Positions 46,227 to 58,578 of a stretch of 64,000 bases of DNA are shown piece after piece. The notes under the pieces are model-generated. The model was not told where the DNA came from, did no database searches, and saw nothing but the letters and a program-made list of their open reading frames with translations. Positions within the stretch are counted from its first letter, which is position 1; each line of letters opens with the position of its first letter. Origin of the DNA: Sipunculus nudus (lineage: Eukaryota; Annelida; Sipuncula; Golfingiida; Sipunculidae); contig CM049313.1 of assembly GCA_026874595.1 (NCBI GenBank), positions 12,335,508-12,399,507 on the forward strand. The letters are read 5' to 3'. The translations under genes were made by a program, and so were the position numbers.

Positions 46227-46869
46227 CTTACTTGTGTTCTGGACTCACATGGAATAAGTGCACTGGAAAGTCTTATATTCAGGGGCGTGGCATTGTGGGA
46301 TTGGGGGTTCCAAGGGGTCAAGAAAGCCCCTCCCTTTACATTGACAACCAGTGAATTATTGGCCCTTCAAAGGGCTGTATCCCATCAGCTTTTGAAAAGT
46401 AAGGACTTTATTTTGGAGATTCCCCCCCCCCCACCCATCTTTCCAAAATCCTGTACATACCTTTGTATAAGAATTGTCTCATAAGTGACATTACTGTATT
46501 TGAATGGTGGTTTGTACTTTACATTGCATATTAATTCTTGTGAAGGTAAAATGTCGTTGTAATTTATATAAAGCATGAATATTTGTATCTCTATGAGCGA
46601 TATTATGAATATATATACTGTTCACAAACTAAACGTTTGACTCACCTTTTAATTTCTGGCAAATTATATTTTGGGTTGCTACAGCGCCCAAGACTGAACA
46701 TCATCCAAGGTGAACCTGGTAATTGCTCAAAATCACGTTCCGTTTTCTCGGAAGTTTTCATCTTTCCCGCGATCACTGGCAATCAGTTTATCATATGAAT
46801 GGGGAGAATATCCGGTCATGTGATCAGTGGCAAAAAAATAACGGCGGTTAAAACAAGTAAAATGTAATT

Positions 46870-47060
46870 TCCCTCGCGAGACATGTCTTAAAACATGTAT
46901 TAGACATGTTTCACACATGTAACGACATAGCATTATGTTTCAATGGACCCAATATTGAAACAAACGGTGAAACATGTTTTGAAACATGTTTAAAATTGAA
47001 ACATGTTTGCATACAAAACATAATAAACATCATGTAAAACATCTATGAAACGGCATTTTT
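46870..47060. repeat. right ACATGT palindrome field
   Basis: GAAACATGTTTTGAAACATG and related words, next to the right-hand TTTTTAGAGTGT end. A run of 14 G follows at 47071-47084. Confidence 0.8.
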
Positions 47061-47084
47061 TAGAGTGTGTGGGGGGGGGGGGGG

Positions 47085-48954
47085 CCTTTTGAGTAGCATC
47101 AACTTTTAGGGTATTTTTTGCAATCAAGCACTCCCTTTTCAACAAGTAACCCATGGGCAATGACACTGATCTAATTAAATGAAAAGTTAACCATGATGAA
47201 AGCTAGACCGTATAATGTATCGAAGTATAACGTCAACCTAGTTTAAAACCTAAGTTGAAATTTACGCCAAATAACAGACTGTATGTAGAACCGGGGTTTA
47301 AATCGATATAACCAATTTTTAGTTAAACCATCGTTTTAAGTTAATGAAATGGACAGTGATTAGCAAGGTCAGCGATTTTCTGGATGCAAATTACGTGATT
47401 TCACGCATAATACGCTCTCTGATCAATGTTTGGTTAGCAAGAAACAAGATTTGATAATTAAATTTAATGCTTTCGGACTTGCGTAGTGGCAAAGATTGTT
47501 CTGCCCCTCAAATTAGGTCAACATGCTCCCATAGGGACCAATCATCATATACAGTTTAAGAGCAAAGACTAGAACAGTTCTTGCGATCATACGCACAATA
47601 GAAGTTACAGATGGCAGCCTAACGGATGAACTTAAGGATGAATGGTACACGCGGAAGATCGGAGTACTTCACATTTTCATGGAAATGGTATTGAAATTGT
47701 ATTTTTATTTAAAGTGATGAATTCCCATTAAAGGCGTCCTTTGTAGTACTTTTTATACTCTTCTGTTTAAATTACATCATTTTGATTTTTTTAATTGGTG
47801 ATTTTTAATCGTGATTCCAGGTAGACATATTCCATAACAGGTCCTGCTCCTCTCAATCTCTTTGTCCTTTTGTCCAAACAACATGCAATCAGAAGTTTTC
47901 ATAAACAAAAAATAGTGATTTATTTTTTTCTTAGACTATAGTATTTGTCTCTAATTAATTATAAGTACATTAAAAAGAATATTTTATTCACGGCATTCCA
48001 AGGTAGTGAAAACATGCTTTGTGTAGTTTATCAAATATATAATATCAAATTTATAATTTAACTTAATACTTAAAAACGGTAAAATAAATTACACAACAGA
48101 GGACTTGTAAATAAATAATCTTGTAAAAAATATCTAAGTGAAGAGATCTTATCCAGCTATGGTTCAGTGGACATTATGTAAGGTAACTTTGATGAATCAG
48201 GTAAATTTTTAATTAAATACTGATGGATCGAATTCTGTCATCAGCCTTCCTTCTCCAGGTAAAGCACAGAAGCACGATGGACCACCATTCCCCTCAGAAA
48301 AGAGTCAGTTACACAGAAAAAGACTAGCAGTATTAAAAACACTCATGTCTGAGGTTCTTTCGACCCTTTTAAATCCCAACAGACATATGTCTATAAAATT
48401 CAACATAAAAAAATGGATGAAGGATTTTAATAATTGCGTCTTTCAATGGCTGGCGAGTCTTATGTTACTGAAATTCAGCTTCAAAATATGTGACAAGATA
48501 TGTTACAAATTCGATGTGGAAAGGCATTATGTTAACATATGCTGTGTCGGACTATTAGAACTAAAGTTTGCTGTTCAGAGAATCTTCCTGACCCTTCAAT
48601 TTGTTTATTATAGTACTTACTTCAAAATATATAATATATTATGGTGAATATCTGTGAAAAGTCTTGTTGCACGGCGAAAGTGGTTTCACAGTTATCCGGC
48701 AGATGGCAGTTTGGGTTTATTTCACATCTTTTCAGCATGGTGGCCATGGTAAAAAAGAAGATGCTATTAACAATATTGTATGGGTACATATGAATGGTAA
48801 TGATCAATATATCTCAAAAGTACCGGTTTCATATAACTCCATTATATTTTTTGTTAAGGGATAGAAAAAAACTGTTATAACTGGAATTTCAGTCATAAAA
48901 AGTGTATTTTCATGTAATATTATTTCGAGCAGTGTTATTTCCTTTAAAGCTAGT
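47085..48954. other. no supported gene; one half of a diverged repeat pair
   Basis: 48320-48480 (AACAGACATATGTCTATAAAAT and flanks) is similar to 52155-52310, with many substitutions and indels. The 100-codon frame from 48345 lies on this repeat and is not shared by the second copy. Confidence 0.4.
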
Positions 48955-49430
48955 TAAGTGTTGAGGACTCGAGTCTGAAATCGAGTTCACTTTTTTTAGG
49001 GACTCGCACTTGGACTCGAAGGGAAGGACTGGAGAAATCAAACCCAGTCCATCTTGAGTCCAGCAGAAGAAAAACTCTGTCCCCTATCATATCATATTAT
49101 ATTATATACGTGTGCGAACTTCTAACAGAATATAACAAAAAGAGACTGTTTATACCAAGCTTTAGGGCTGTATCGGGAGCTAAATGTAATTAATCCTTAG
49201 GGTAAAAGGCATGTGTAAAATAACATAAAAAATAGTTATGGTAATCGCAAAGTTCCAATTTAAATTTCTTTTTATACAGATATTGTTTGGACTCGGGTTC
49301 CAAATCACTCGGACTCGAAAAAAGTTAACTTTGACTCGATCCTGGTGGACTCTGACTTGGACTCAGAATCGTGGGGCCTGAACTCGGACTTGCACTCGGA
49401 CTTGGGTGGTCTGGACTCGACTGCACACTG
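48955..49430 (+). mobile_element. GACTCGG-rich hAT-like element, copy 4
   Basis: Left edge AAGTGTTGAGGACTCGAG, right edge GGACTCGACTGCACACTG (reverse complement CAGTGTGCAGTCGAGTCC). GACTCGGACTTGGACTCG-like arrays sit at both ends, with about 250 bases of unrelated AT-rich DNA between them. Confidence 0.55.
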
Positions 49431-49925
49431 TGCCAGGTGTATGGTGTCTCATAATGATAAACAGTATTATATGGACTATGGTGATGATCATTGCTATAAA
49501 AGTGGTTATTAAAATACACTTCTAACAGACCCCTACAATACCTAATCCACTGAGCTGAACAATATATTCTCATTACATGGGTTAATTTACTTTTTCCACG
49601 GGCATGGGCAATGTTGGTAATGGTCCTCTGTGTTCGAGTAAAGTGAGCTAGCCATTTAAAAATTTTCCTACTGCTATATGAAGTGATGCAACAAATACCG
49701 TATGGTGGACCCGCGCATTTAGTTTAAGTCGTCGGTAATGGATGTTGTAAGTGCGGTGAATGCGGGCCCTATGTATTAATAGCATTTTGTTTATTCAAGG
49801 GATTAATGCATCGTTGAAGTTCGTTAACTGAAGAATCAGCTTAACCTAACAAATATTGAATCAAGACATAAGGCACTAAAAGGTGTATGATACTGGCAGT
49901 GTTCAATGAAAATAATAGTTCTCCT
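49431..49925. other. nothing recognised
   Basis: Lies between the GACTCGG-rich element and the Lys-rich minisatellite. Confidence 0.4.
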
Positions 49926-50515
49926 TCAAAAGACCACACCGCCCAGTCAAAAGAAGTAAGATCACGCCCGCCCAGTCAAAAGAAGAAAGATCACGCTTCA
50001 AAGTAAAAAAAAGAAGAATCACGCCGCAACGTAAAAATAAGAAGGAACACGCCGCCAAATGAAATGAAGAAGGATCACGCCGTCAATTCAAATAAGAAGG
50101 ATCACGCCGCCAAGTCAAAGAAATAAAGATTACCCAGTGAAGCTAAAGGAAAAGGATCACGTCGCCAAGTCAAAACAAGAGGTATCCAACCGCAAATTAA
50201 GAAAAACACGATTTGAACCACCAAGCCAAAAGAAGAATGATCACGCCGCCAAGTCAAAGGAAGATGAAACCAACCGCCAAATAAAAGGAACACGATTCGT
50301 AGCACCAAGCCAAAAGAAGACAGATGACACCGCCAAGTTGAAAAAAAAAGATTACACAGTCAAGCCAAAGGAAGAAGCATCACGATGCCAAGTCAAAGTA
50401 AAAAAAGTTACGTTAGCAAGCCAAAAGAAGGAGGATCAGGCCGCTAAGTAAAATTAACCAGGATCACGCCATGAAGTTAAATAAAGACGGATCACCCCAC
50501 CAAGTAAAAAAAAAG
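49926..50515 (+). repeat. 27-30-bp minisatellite (GATCACGCCGCCAAGTCAAA)
   Basis: About 20 diverged units of GATCACGCCGCCAAGTCAAA followed by AGAAGAAG. One frame stays open for 104 codons (50137-50451) because many units are multiples of three; it would encode DHAAKSKEE-like repeats. Units elsewhere in the array break the frame and no splice sites or upstream exons are apparent. Confidence 0.85.
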
Positions 50516-50519
50516 AAGC

Positions 50520-53500
50520 ATATATAACACGTTTTCTCATTAGTAAATATCAAAATGTGCAGAAAATCATCCCTCCGTTTGTAACTGACCATATAGGCAT
50601 GAAGGAAGCAAATATTCTTAAATTGTTTTCGTTGCTCTAGGACGTATTTTGTTTTGAATTAAAAAATACTAATTTATATCAGTGGCAGAATCAATATTAT
50701 GTCTTACGAGTATTAGCCTTGGCCATCCCAGCTCTGGCTCCAAAATGGAAAGTATAATTTGTTCCAGGTATGTCAATGCTACTTACATATAAAACTCTCT
50801 TTAGTGGACCCTGAAGGATATATACTCGCATTAGCACAAGCTTTGACCTTGTATTCTCCATTGCAGTAAACATAGAGAAGTTGATAGTATTTGAAATGTA
50901 TGATGACAGGCTAAATAAGGATTACATTTCGGTGTAGCTGATACTACTTAGTCCCTTCAGATTTCATTTTAACCTTTGTCCATTTGAGCAAAATGAGAAG
51001 GGTCTGCAACTTAGCTTCATGACAGTATACATCACCCTCATTGTCACAGCACGGCAAACCCAATTCAATTTTCTTCTTATTTTCTAACAACATTACATGG
51101 TACATGTCCCTCACTCGATTCGGGACTTTGACAATCCAAAATAACTTAAATGTATTTCCTATATATTTCCTAGTCTCCGGACCACCCTGTAGTCAAATTC
51201 ATTGCTCTCTGATTGCACAGCTGACCGTATTAACGAAAACAGGGATGAAATTCCTGAATGATGTCCCGCTGGTGGCTCACATCCATGCGGGGTGTTATAG
51301 AAGAAAAAGCTGTACTATTAAAAATAACACCTCAGAGTTTCAGCCAAGATCCCTTCAGGATACAGGTCCACACTCAAATCTTATCCAGTTTTTTCTGACC
51401 GAAATCCGCCCCTCCAAAAAGTAGAGTGCAAATCGTTTCAAACCTGAATAAACAGTCCTGTACAATTAATACATTTTCTACAAACGTGTAAATTGTCAAA
51501 GCCTCCAGTTAAGGTTGTAAATACTCGAGTACGCTTTTCCTCATTTCAGGGGAAATTTATTCATTTTTGTTTCAAATTATAAAATACTTTACAGCAATTA
51601 GAACATTCTGTGTTATACTTTTTTATATTGTGCTGTGTAAGATAACATCATCAATGAATTAAAAAAAATAGTAAATTAAAAATAAATCTATTTAAACATC
51701 TTTTCCCCCTCCTCCGACCTTAGAGGAGACAACCTGCAATCACAATTGTTACATACAAATAAATTTAGCGATTTATTGTTAATACATATTCAAGAGAATT
51801 TTATTTCGACCTTTGGGATTAGTGAAAATTTTTATTTGTCTAATATTCGAGTAATATGTTATTTATACTTAAAGTTAATAAATTAAAAAAAAGTAAAGCA
51901 ATATTTAAAAAGAGGACCTGTTAATGTTTTCCTCTACTGTTAAACAGCTTTCAATGGAAAGTGCACCGAGTAGAGGCGAACATCTTGTAATACTACGTCA
52001 TTTTGATCATCAAAACTCATATTAATTAATTATCTCTAGCTCAACGAAAAGCCAGTTGGATCGAAAAAAACTTCAACTTTGCTATGCTTCTCCAACTAAA
52101 ACATACCAGTACGTGGAACCTCCATCGTACAGGGAATAAGATTAAAACTATTAAAAACTCGTGTCTGTTATTTCTTTCTTGCGTTTTGAAATTCCAACAG
52201 ACATATGATTATAAAATACAACAGAATAAACTAACTGAAGGCTGAAAAGCAAAGATTTGAATCAGTACGTCTTCCGAATAGCGGCGAGTTTTATGTGTCT
52301 GACATTTAGCTTCTAAATGACCATAAAAGCTATACTTCCAGGGTACTTAGAAAGAGGACACAGCAGTTTGAAACATGAGAAAATTTTAATCATCCGTCCT
52401 AAAATACTTTCTGTCCTGTCCTCAGTGACGCATAGATATGAGGGCTTAATCTCAGATGGTCACGTGGTGTAACGTTTGTCAGTCACATGATGTCTAAAAA
52501 TGCCATAAACCGAGACATAAAAGAACTGTAGATCTTCAGTTGTCGTAAAAGTATTGATCTTTCAACATAGATTTCAGTTTAAAGGAAATAAACTCTTTGG
52601 GCAAGATAAGGTCGTGACGTCGATGCCTTCACACACGATCCTGCAAAAGTGAACATTTAAAACCACAGTGCAGTTTTTTTATACTATAATCCAGAGATAT
52701 TTTTTTTCAGTTTCACTAAATGACATAAACTCAGACCCACAAACAAGGCGCACCGTTCCCGCGTGGCGGCAACAAAAAACAAGATGGGAAAACATGAATG
52801 CATGAATTGAACGATATGTATAAACAAAAATAAGTTTAATATAAGTTTTAGAGTTGTATAACTTGAAAAAAAAATCTGACGGACACACAACTTCAGCATC
52901 AATATCATTTATTTTGAATTGCATGTTAGACCTCATAAGGAAAGTGCTCCTTAAGAAATACATAAAAAAAGCTTTAAGTCCACAAAAAAAAATGACAATT
53001 GGGCAGACCTGAATGCAACTGACATGATGGAGAAATGAATTTTTTGAAAAATTGAATTTTTAATTTTTGTCCATAATTATATAGTACCGGTAATAGACTC
53101 GTCCGTCAAAGATGTAATTTAAAATAGACGAAGTTGAGAAAAAGTAGCAAAATAGCCAAATTTTGATTTACTGCAACACATTAAAGAGGGCATGCGTATT
53201 AATGATAAAACATCTTTCCTATATTTAAGTGTTCACTAATGGAAATGGAAACTAAAATGTAGCAAATTTGAGTGTCAGGAGAATAGACATTTATCAGCCA
53301 TCTGTCAAAACGAATTTAAATAACGATAGTTATAAGAGATAGCTTAGCGTTATCCTTTATTAGTCTCAGTTGATTAGAAATTTCAACGTATCCTGGCAAA
53401 GATTTTATAACCAGATACAATCCATCAATGCGAAACGATTTGCAGAAACGGACGTTTGTGTAATTTCTAACATTTATCACCAAGTAAGTAAAATGAGTAT

Positions 53501-54555
53501 TTTTTTGTTCTCTTAAAAAGAAATAAGGACGTCATTTCTCTTTTAATTTAGATTCTGTCAAACTTGTCTGAAATATGAAAAATGGCTTTTTATTGTGTGC
53601 TTAAGAATAGTTTAGCTAACAGTCTCTTCGTCTGCATTTCTGTACAACTTTGAATATAAGATCAATAAGTTTAACCGAGTAATCAGTCATCGTAAAAGGA
53701 CAATAATGAAACAATCAGGAAAAAGTTAACATAATTTTGTTATTGATGGAGTGATACTTCTCCCTTTCAGAAATAAATGAATCTTAAAATTTTATTTTTA
53801 AAGCAAATGTTTTAATGTGGTCAGCAGTGCGATTTAATAATGATTCAATTTTCAGGGAGTCGTTTTTTTCAATATTGTTTAATTATCTGGAAGACAGATG
53901 GGCATAATATCAAGTAAAATAAACATACAGATAGTTTTCATTCAATAAATCCAGTAATTCTAATCCTTAATTGGTCTCCCCAAAACTGGAATTTTAATGT
54001 ATACCGTAAGTACTTCTTTAACTAATGAAGTGTAATTATTAATTAATATATTAATATGCAGAATATGCACATTGTCTTATATGATCCGAGAAAAATATTT
54101 TAACCTCTTGGTTGTCTGTAGACTGATCACGTATTTGGAATCTACGTTTATCAAGGTTTTATTAATCTTATGGAAGAAATATGTGCCATGTCTCGTGAGT
54201 GATACCCTGTAGGTTAATATGGAGTCGTAGAACACTGTGGTATATTTGATGTGTGTCCAGATTGCTGGACACGGTTAAAGTAACTCTTATATTCCACTCC
54301 AACATCCATGCAACCCCCCTTCTCTCTCGCCCTTGCCATAACTCATACAAACATGACAATATTTCTATCATTATTATCAGCAGCGTTATCATGTCATTAT
54401 TATATCATTATCATTATTTTCTCATATCATCAACAGCAATATCAACATTATGATCCGTATACGTTCTCATTTCGTAGACCTAACATATAATGTTATTAAA
54501 TTTCATATGGAGGTAGTCACCCTGTTGACTGTTCAGTAATAAAAGATACACACAC
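50520..54555. other. AT-rich stretch without a supported gene
   Basis: The 127-codon frame at 51041-51424 has no recognisable motif. 52155-52310 pairs with the repeat at 48320-48480. The remainder shows nothing. Confidence 0.4.
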
Positions 54556-54558
54556 ACA

Positions 54559-54591
<33 letters not shown>

Positions 54592-54593
54592 TT
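54556..54593. repeat. (TA)n microsatellite
   Basis: Short (CA) and TATG units run into about 15 TA units. Confidence 0.85.
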
Positions 54594-55223
54594 ACGAATT
54601 AAAGTACATTGACCAACTGATTCATATAAATGAATCAAAAGGTGGTTAGAAATCGTAGATATTGAAAAAGTTATGAGGTAAACAACTGGAAATTTACCTT
54701 TGACAAACTTTAACATATTAATCTTGCAATGTCTGGCATTAGGTTTCTTAAGGTCTTCTAGATTTTCTCGGGTATTTTGGCAAACAAAGGACCTGTTAAT
54801 GACCTGACATGGCAACCAGACCGAACTGAGACCAGTCGTACGGTTTTGTTGTATTCATCTTATGATGAAACCTTCTGTAGACACCAATGTCCCAGACAGT
54901 TTGTTTTAACCTTAATAAAAATAAACGGACCCTAGTGATCAAATCTAGAAGACAAAGCAATGAGTTTGACCACCACTGCTAGCGAAAATAGTACTGGTAA
55001 CATATCTCCATACTCCATACAATTATGAATTCCTGTTTAAAACACAACTGCTATTTTGGCCTGAATGATGTTTGCAAATTACTCTTATTGTGATGTACTA
55101 AAAATCCTGAACTGTAAAAAGTACAAGGGAGCATTACGTCAACTTGACAAGTTCTATAAAAACATGCCTGTTCATCAAAAACATACGGGGACCCTAAAGG
55201 AATGTGTGTGCTATATTTATTTT
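54594..55223. other. nothing recognised
   Basis: No frame, repeat or element was identified. Confidence 0.4.
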
Positions 55224-55580
55224 GAGTAAAAATCGCGTTCCCTCGCGATCATTTCGCGTTCCCTCGCTTTCTTATCAAGTTCCCTCGAGATATTTTCACG
55301 CTCCCACGCGATCATTTTGCCTTCCCTCGTGATCTTTTTGCGTTCCCCGAAATCTTATCACGTTCCTTCGCAACCTTATTACGTTCCCCCGCAATCTTAT
55401 CATGTTCCATCGCGATCATTTAGTGTTCCCTCATGATCTTTTCGCGTTCTCACGCGATCATTTTGCGTTCCCTCACGATCGTTTGGCGTTCCCTCGCGAT
55501 CTTATCACGTTCCCTCGCGATCATTTCGCATTCCCTCAATAACTTTTCGCGTTCCGTAGGTATCCTATCGCGTTCATCTC
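55224..55580 (+). repeat. 21-bp CpG-rich minisatellite
   Basis: About 16 units of CGTTCCCTCGCGATC followed by ATTTCG or TTATCA. Many carry the TCGCGA palindrome. As 21 is seven codons, the frame from 55433 stays open as RSLAIIS-like repeats, an artefact of unit length. Confidence 0.9.
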
Positions 55581-56490
55581 CCGATCTTCATATATCTCAC
55601 CATCTCGTTGAAGTAGTAGGTCAACTGAAAATAAACTTTCAGGTGCTCCGTAAAAGCATAACGAAACCAACCCGATAACCCCACCGTTGCTTACACTGTG
55701 CAATATTGTGCATAATAATTGGCAAAACGTGAAAGTGCAAAAAAAAAAAATACTGCGAAAATAGCAATTTGGCTCGCACACGTAAGTACACTTTAAGAGC
55801 ACCACAAAAAAGCATTGATTTGCATAACAGATGCATTATCAACAAATGACCATTTTGCGGATGTAATCGCAGACGAAGCTTTACCTAAACACCGGCTTTA
55901 TCCTGGCTAAAAGGCAGTCAAGATGATAAGGTTGATATATAGACGACTGACTCGCCAAATTAAATTGAACGCTTCAACTAAAATACGATTACAAAAACAA
56001 TGCTTTTACTTTGTTCAATACTGGGAATAATGTATGGTAAAAATGTGAACGTCTAAACTAATCACGGCGGAAATAACATGTTTTGCTCCCACACGTCACT
56101 GCAGTTTAAGAGCACCACAAACAGGTCTGATATGCATATCAGATGTGTGATCAACAAATAATCATTTGTGAGATTTAGTAAAAGTCAAAATATAACATGT
56201 TTTGACGAGTCGTTGACCGTTTAAATGGTTTCAGTCTCTGCTAAGGCGCAATGTTATCAATTTAAATAACGCACAATTAACCTTAACGATCAGCCGTGTG
56301 AAAAGGACTTAGGCGGCATTAATTGAAAGATGTAACGTACTTTTCTAAAGAAAGAAAGTGACGTGATCAATGTTTACGAGCTGTCAGCTTGAGCGGTTTT
56401 TGTGCATATTTGGTCACAGATATCGTATAATGGACTGCGGACGCCTTAAAAATGTGTCATTAAAAATATAGGTGTAAGATTTGTCAATAC
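55581..56490. other. nothing recognised
   Basis: Minus-strand frames at 55536-55845 overlap the array and have no motifs. One pair of diverged blocks, TTTAAGAGCACCAC near 55792 and 56105, hints at an old duplication of about 310 bases. Confidence 0.4.
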
Positions 56491-56496
56491 TTATTA

Positions 56497-56665
56497 TTAC
56501 CTTCAAAGCTTTGCATGGCTTAGCCCCAATTTACATAAGTAAGATGCGTATTATGTGTAATAACGCTCAATCTAATAAGCGTTCTAACACTGAAGGTACC
56601 ACGACCAAAAACGAAAGCTGTTGTTAGTAGACCAACTTGCCATCTGAGACGTGTGCAAAACTATG
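56497..56665 (+). mobile_element. LINE C-terminal fragment (CR1/L2-like)
   Basis: One frame reads FKALHGLAPIYISKMRIM, and after a frameshift LKVPRPKTKAVVSRPTCHL. The first block matches the K.LHGLAP.Y motif and the second the VPR.KTK motif of CR1/L2-like LINE C-termini. Nothing else of the element was found here. Confidence 0.72.
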
Positions 56666-57384
56666 AACGTTGCTAGTCGTAATTAAAAGCATTATGTTTT
56701 AAAACTTCTCCTGAATTTGCAATATTTACATTACAGTTTTATTGTGCATTCCATTTATTTGTGTAAATATGTTTTATTATTTTAGTATATTGTATTAGCA
56801 GTGCAGTAGAGACCCTATATCATAATTTGTAAAACAAGATTTCTTTTGTTTCATAGATGACCTCAAGTAAATTGTGTTGTCTGTTGTTTTTAATATGTAT
56901 AACTGATTTTTAACGATCTGGATTGATTTCTTCTTTGATCCTTTACTTTATTATCATAAATGCATCTTGACGAGGCCGATATTACAATGATTGTCCGTTG
57001 CACGATACCGAAATATGGCCTCTCCGGTCCATTCATGTCTTGCCATGTTATTTTTTCCCATTGAAATTAATAATCATGTAATCTTTAGATCTATAGATCT
57101 GTATTGTCTCTTTCTTCTGAGTGTATAATGATCACCGTCCAATGGAACCTGTAGGGCCTAAACATTGTTCATTTTGTTAAGGATATTGATTATATTTTTT
57201 TTTGTGTTCACATGTGTCCACGTTCAAAATTGGTCGGCGCTCATGGTGACCATATGACGATCCAAGGCGACACAAAATCGCTCCAAGGAAGTTCATAAAG
57301 ACCTCATGAAGACCTCAGCTGCGCTCTACGGTGATCTGGCCCATTTTGAGAGCGCAGTGAGATCACCTTCTAGTGTGATGGGGG
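56666..57384. other. nothing recognised
   Basis: No coding frame, tandem repeat or terminal repeat seen. Confidence 0.4.
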
Positions 57385-57680
57385 TTTTACCAGTTTTATG
57401 AAATTATGTAGAGCACAGCACATATATAACCGAGAGATCGCGAGTTTGAATCTCAGCCGGGAAGCGGAGGGTGATTGTTCTGTAGGTTTAACGGGAAGGC
57501 TCTGCCCTACAGCAGTGTTTAACTCGGTGCCATTACCCAGTAATTCGAGTGATTACACACCCCAAGCCCGCTGCCTGTTACTTGATGACACCGAGATATA
57601 AATGAGTGGAAGCATGTGATACCACCATGTCATTCCGTCTCAAACCGAAATGTAATTCTGCAGATGTACATGCAATATAA
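57385..57680 (+). mobile_element. tRNA-derived SINE, copy 2
   Basis: A worn A-box region (GTAGAGCACAGCAC) is followed by a B-box-like GCGAGTTTGAATCTC (57440-57454), then GATTACACACCCC, GATATAAATG, GCATGTGATACC and AATTCTGCAGATGTACATG. The last four match copy 1 at 1500-1846 in order. This copy is on the opposite strand and differs through the tRNA head. Confidence 0.78.
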
Positions 57681-57689
57681 GATGTTTAA

Positions 57690-58520
57690 CAGCAGACCGT
57701 CAGGGATTCATAACCTGACTATGCCAGCCTTAATCTTGTCTTCAAAAGACATGGAACCATATAAAAAAATTCGTGATAATTCATCCTTTTCTAAATGAGC
57801 GGAAAAATTGTCATCCGGATGAATGCCTCTGATGAAATCAGTTACTCATGCTGAATCAATAAGTTTATCCTCGGCCATCGTCAGTTCATCATTTTTATAC
57901 CGTGTTACGTTACGAGTTGTACTGAGAATCATACTGTGTTTTAGGGCGTGTATCAAAAATCAGCTGATTCACGTCCAATTGCTACCGAACTCTCTCCAAA
58001 GAAACATTCCCTCCTGCACGATGTTCTGGTCATACCCATTTTCGAACCCTTACACCAATGTTCGTGAGGTTAGCACAGTGGCGCATCCAGGATTTTTCTA
58101 TGACAAATGTTTAACCCTCACTTCACTCAGCATCTCCATAAACAGGAATATTAAATACCTCAAGCAAATAAGGCAAGGGTATGTTTTCATATCTATAATA
58201 ATACTTGTTAAGCCATGTAGCATATCAGGACGGTTGTGACATACGAAACAAATTTGCTGTGTAGACCGAAATGAGGGCAATTCTTTGGCATGTAAATGAC
58301 TTCTGGACACTCGTCGCGATATATAGCATGAGTATAGAAAGGACTGGATTGCTTTGAGTTCTATTAAAAGAGAGAATGGCTTAAACAGGGGCACATTATG
58401 GGAGAATAGGCTAGAAAGGTGATATACTTGATATAAAATTGGCCTCTTGTGACATTTTTCGATGCAATATTAATTGGCTGAAAGTGACGTATGAGGTATG
58501 CAAGGCAGTACAAACAATGG
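57690..58520. other. no supported gene; one hAT-like end
   Basis: CAGTGGCGCATCCAGG at about 58077 is a hAT-like terminus without a located partner. The 138-codon frame at 57823-58239 runs straight across it and has no motif. Confidence 0.4.
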
Positions 58521-58525
58521 AAAGC

Positions 58526-58578
58526 TAAAGGGGGGCACGTGCCCCCTGTGCCCCCCCCCCCCCCTTGATCCGCCTGTG
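58526..58578 (-). mobile_element. hAT-like terminal fragment with CACGTGCC core
   Basis: GGGGGGCACGTGCCCCC, a C run, then CTTGATCCGCCTGTG. The reverse complement starts CACAGGCGGATCAAG and matches the fragment at 23848. Confidence 0.5.

Larger units (their letters stand above)
40307..47068. mobile_element. 6.8-kb interval with ACACTCTAAAAA inverted ends and ACATGT-rich subterminal arrays
   Basis: ACACTCTAAAAA at 40307-40318 is mirrored by TTTTTAGAGTGT at 47057-47068. Next to each end lies a dense field of AAACATGTTT-like palindromes, about 40320-41020 on the left and 46870-47060 on the right, as expected for transposase-binding subterminal repeats. No transposase frame is visible inside, and the interior includes other repeats, so it may be a gutted or composite element, or two related solo ends. 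No target duplication is evident. Superfamily not assigned. Confidence 0.5.

Noticed and set aside
51041-51424. 127-codon frame
   Set aside because: No domain, no flanking exons; length is within what chance gives in 64 kb over six frames.
55433-55678. 81-codon repeat protein
   Set aside because: Open only because the minisatellite unit is 21 bases.
57823-58239. 138-codon frame, the longest in the window
   Set aside because: No motif or splice context, and it runs across a hAT-like terminus near 58077.
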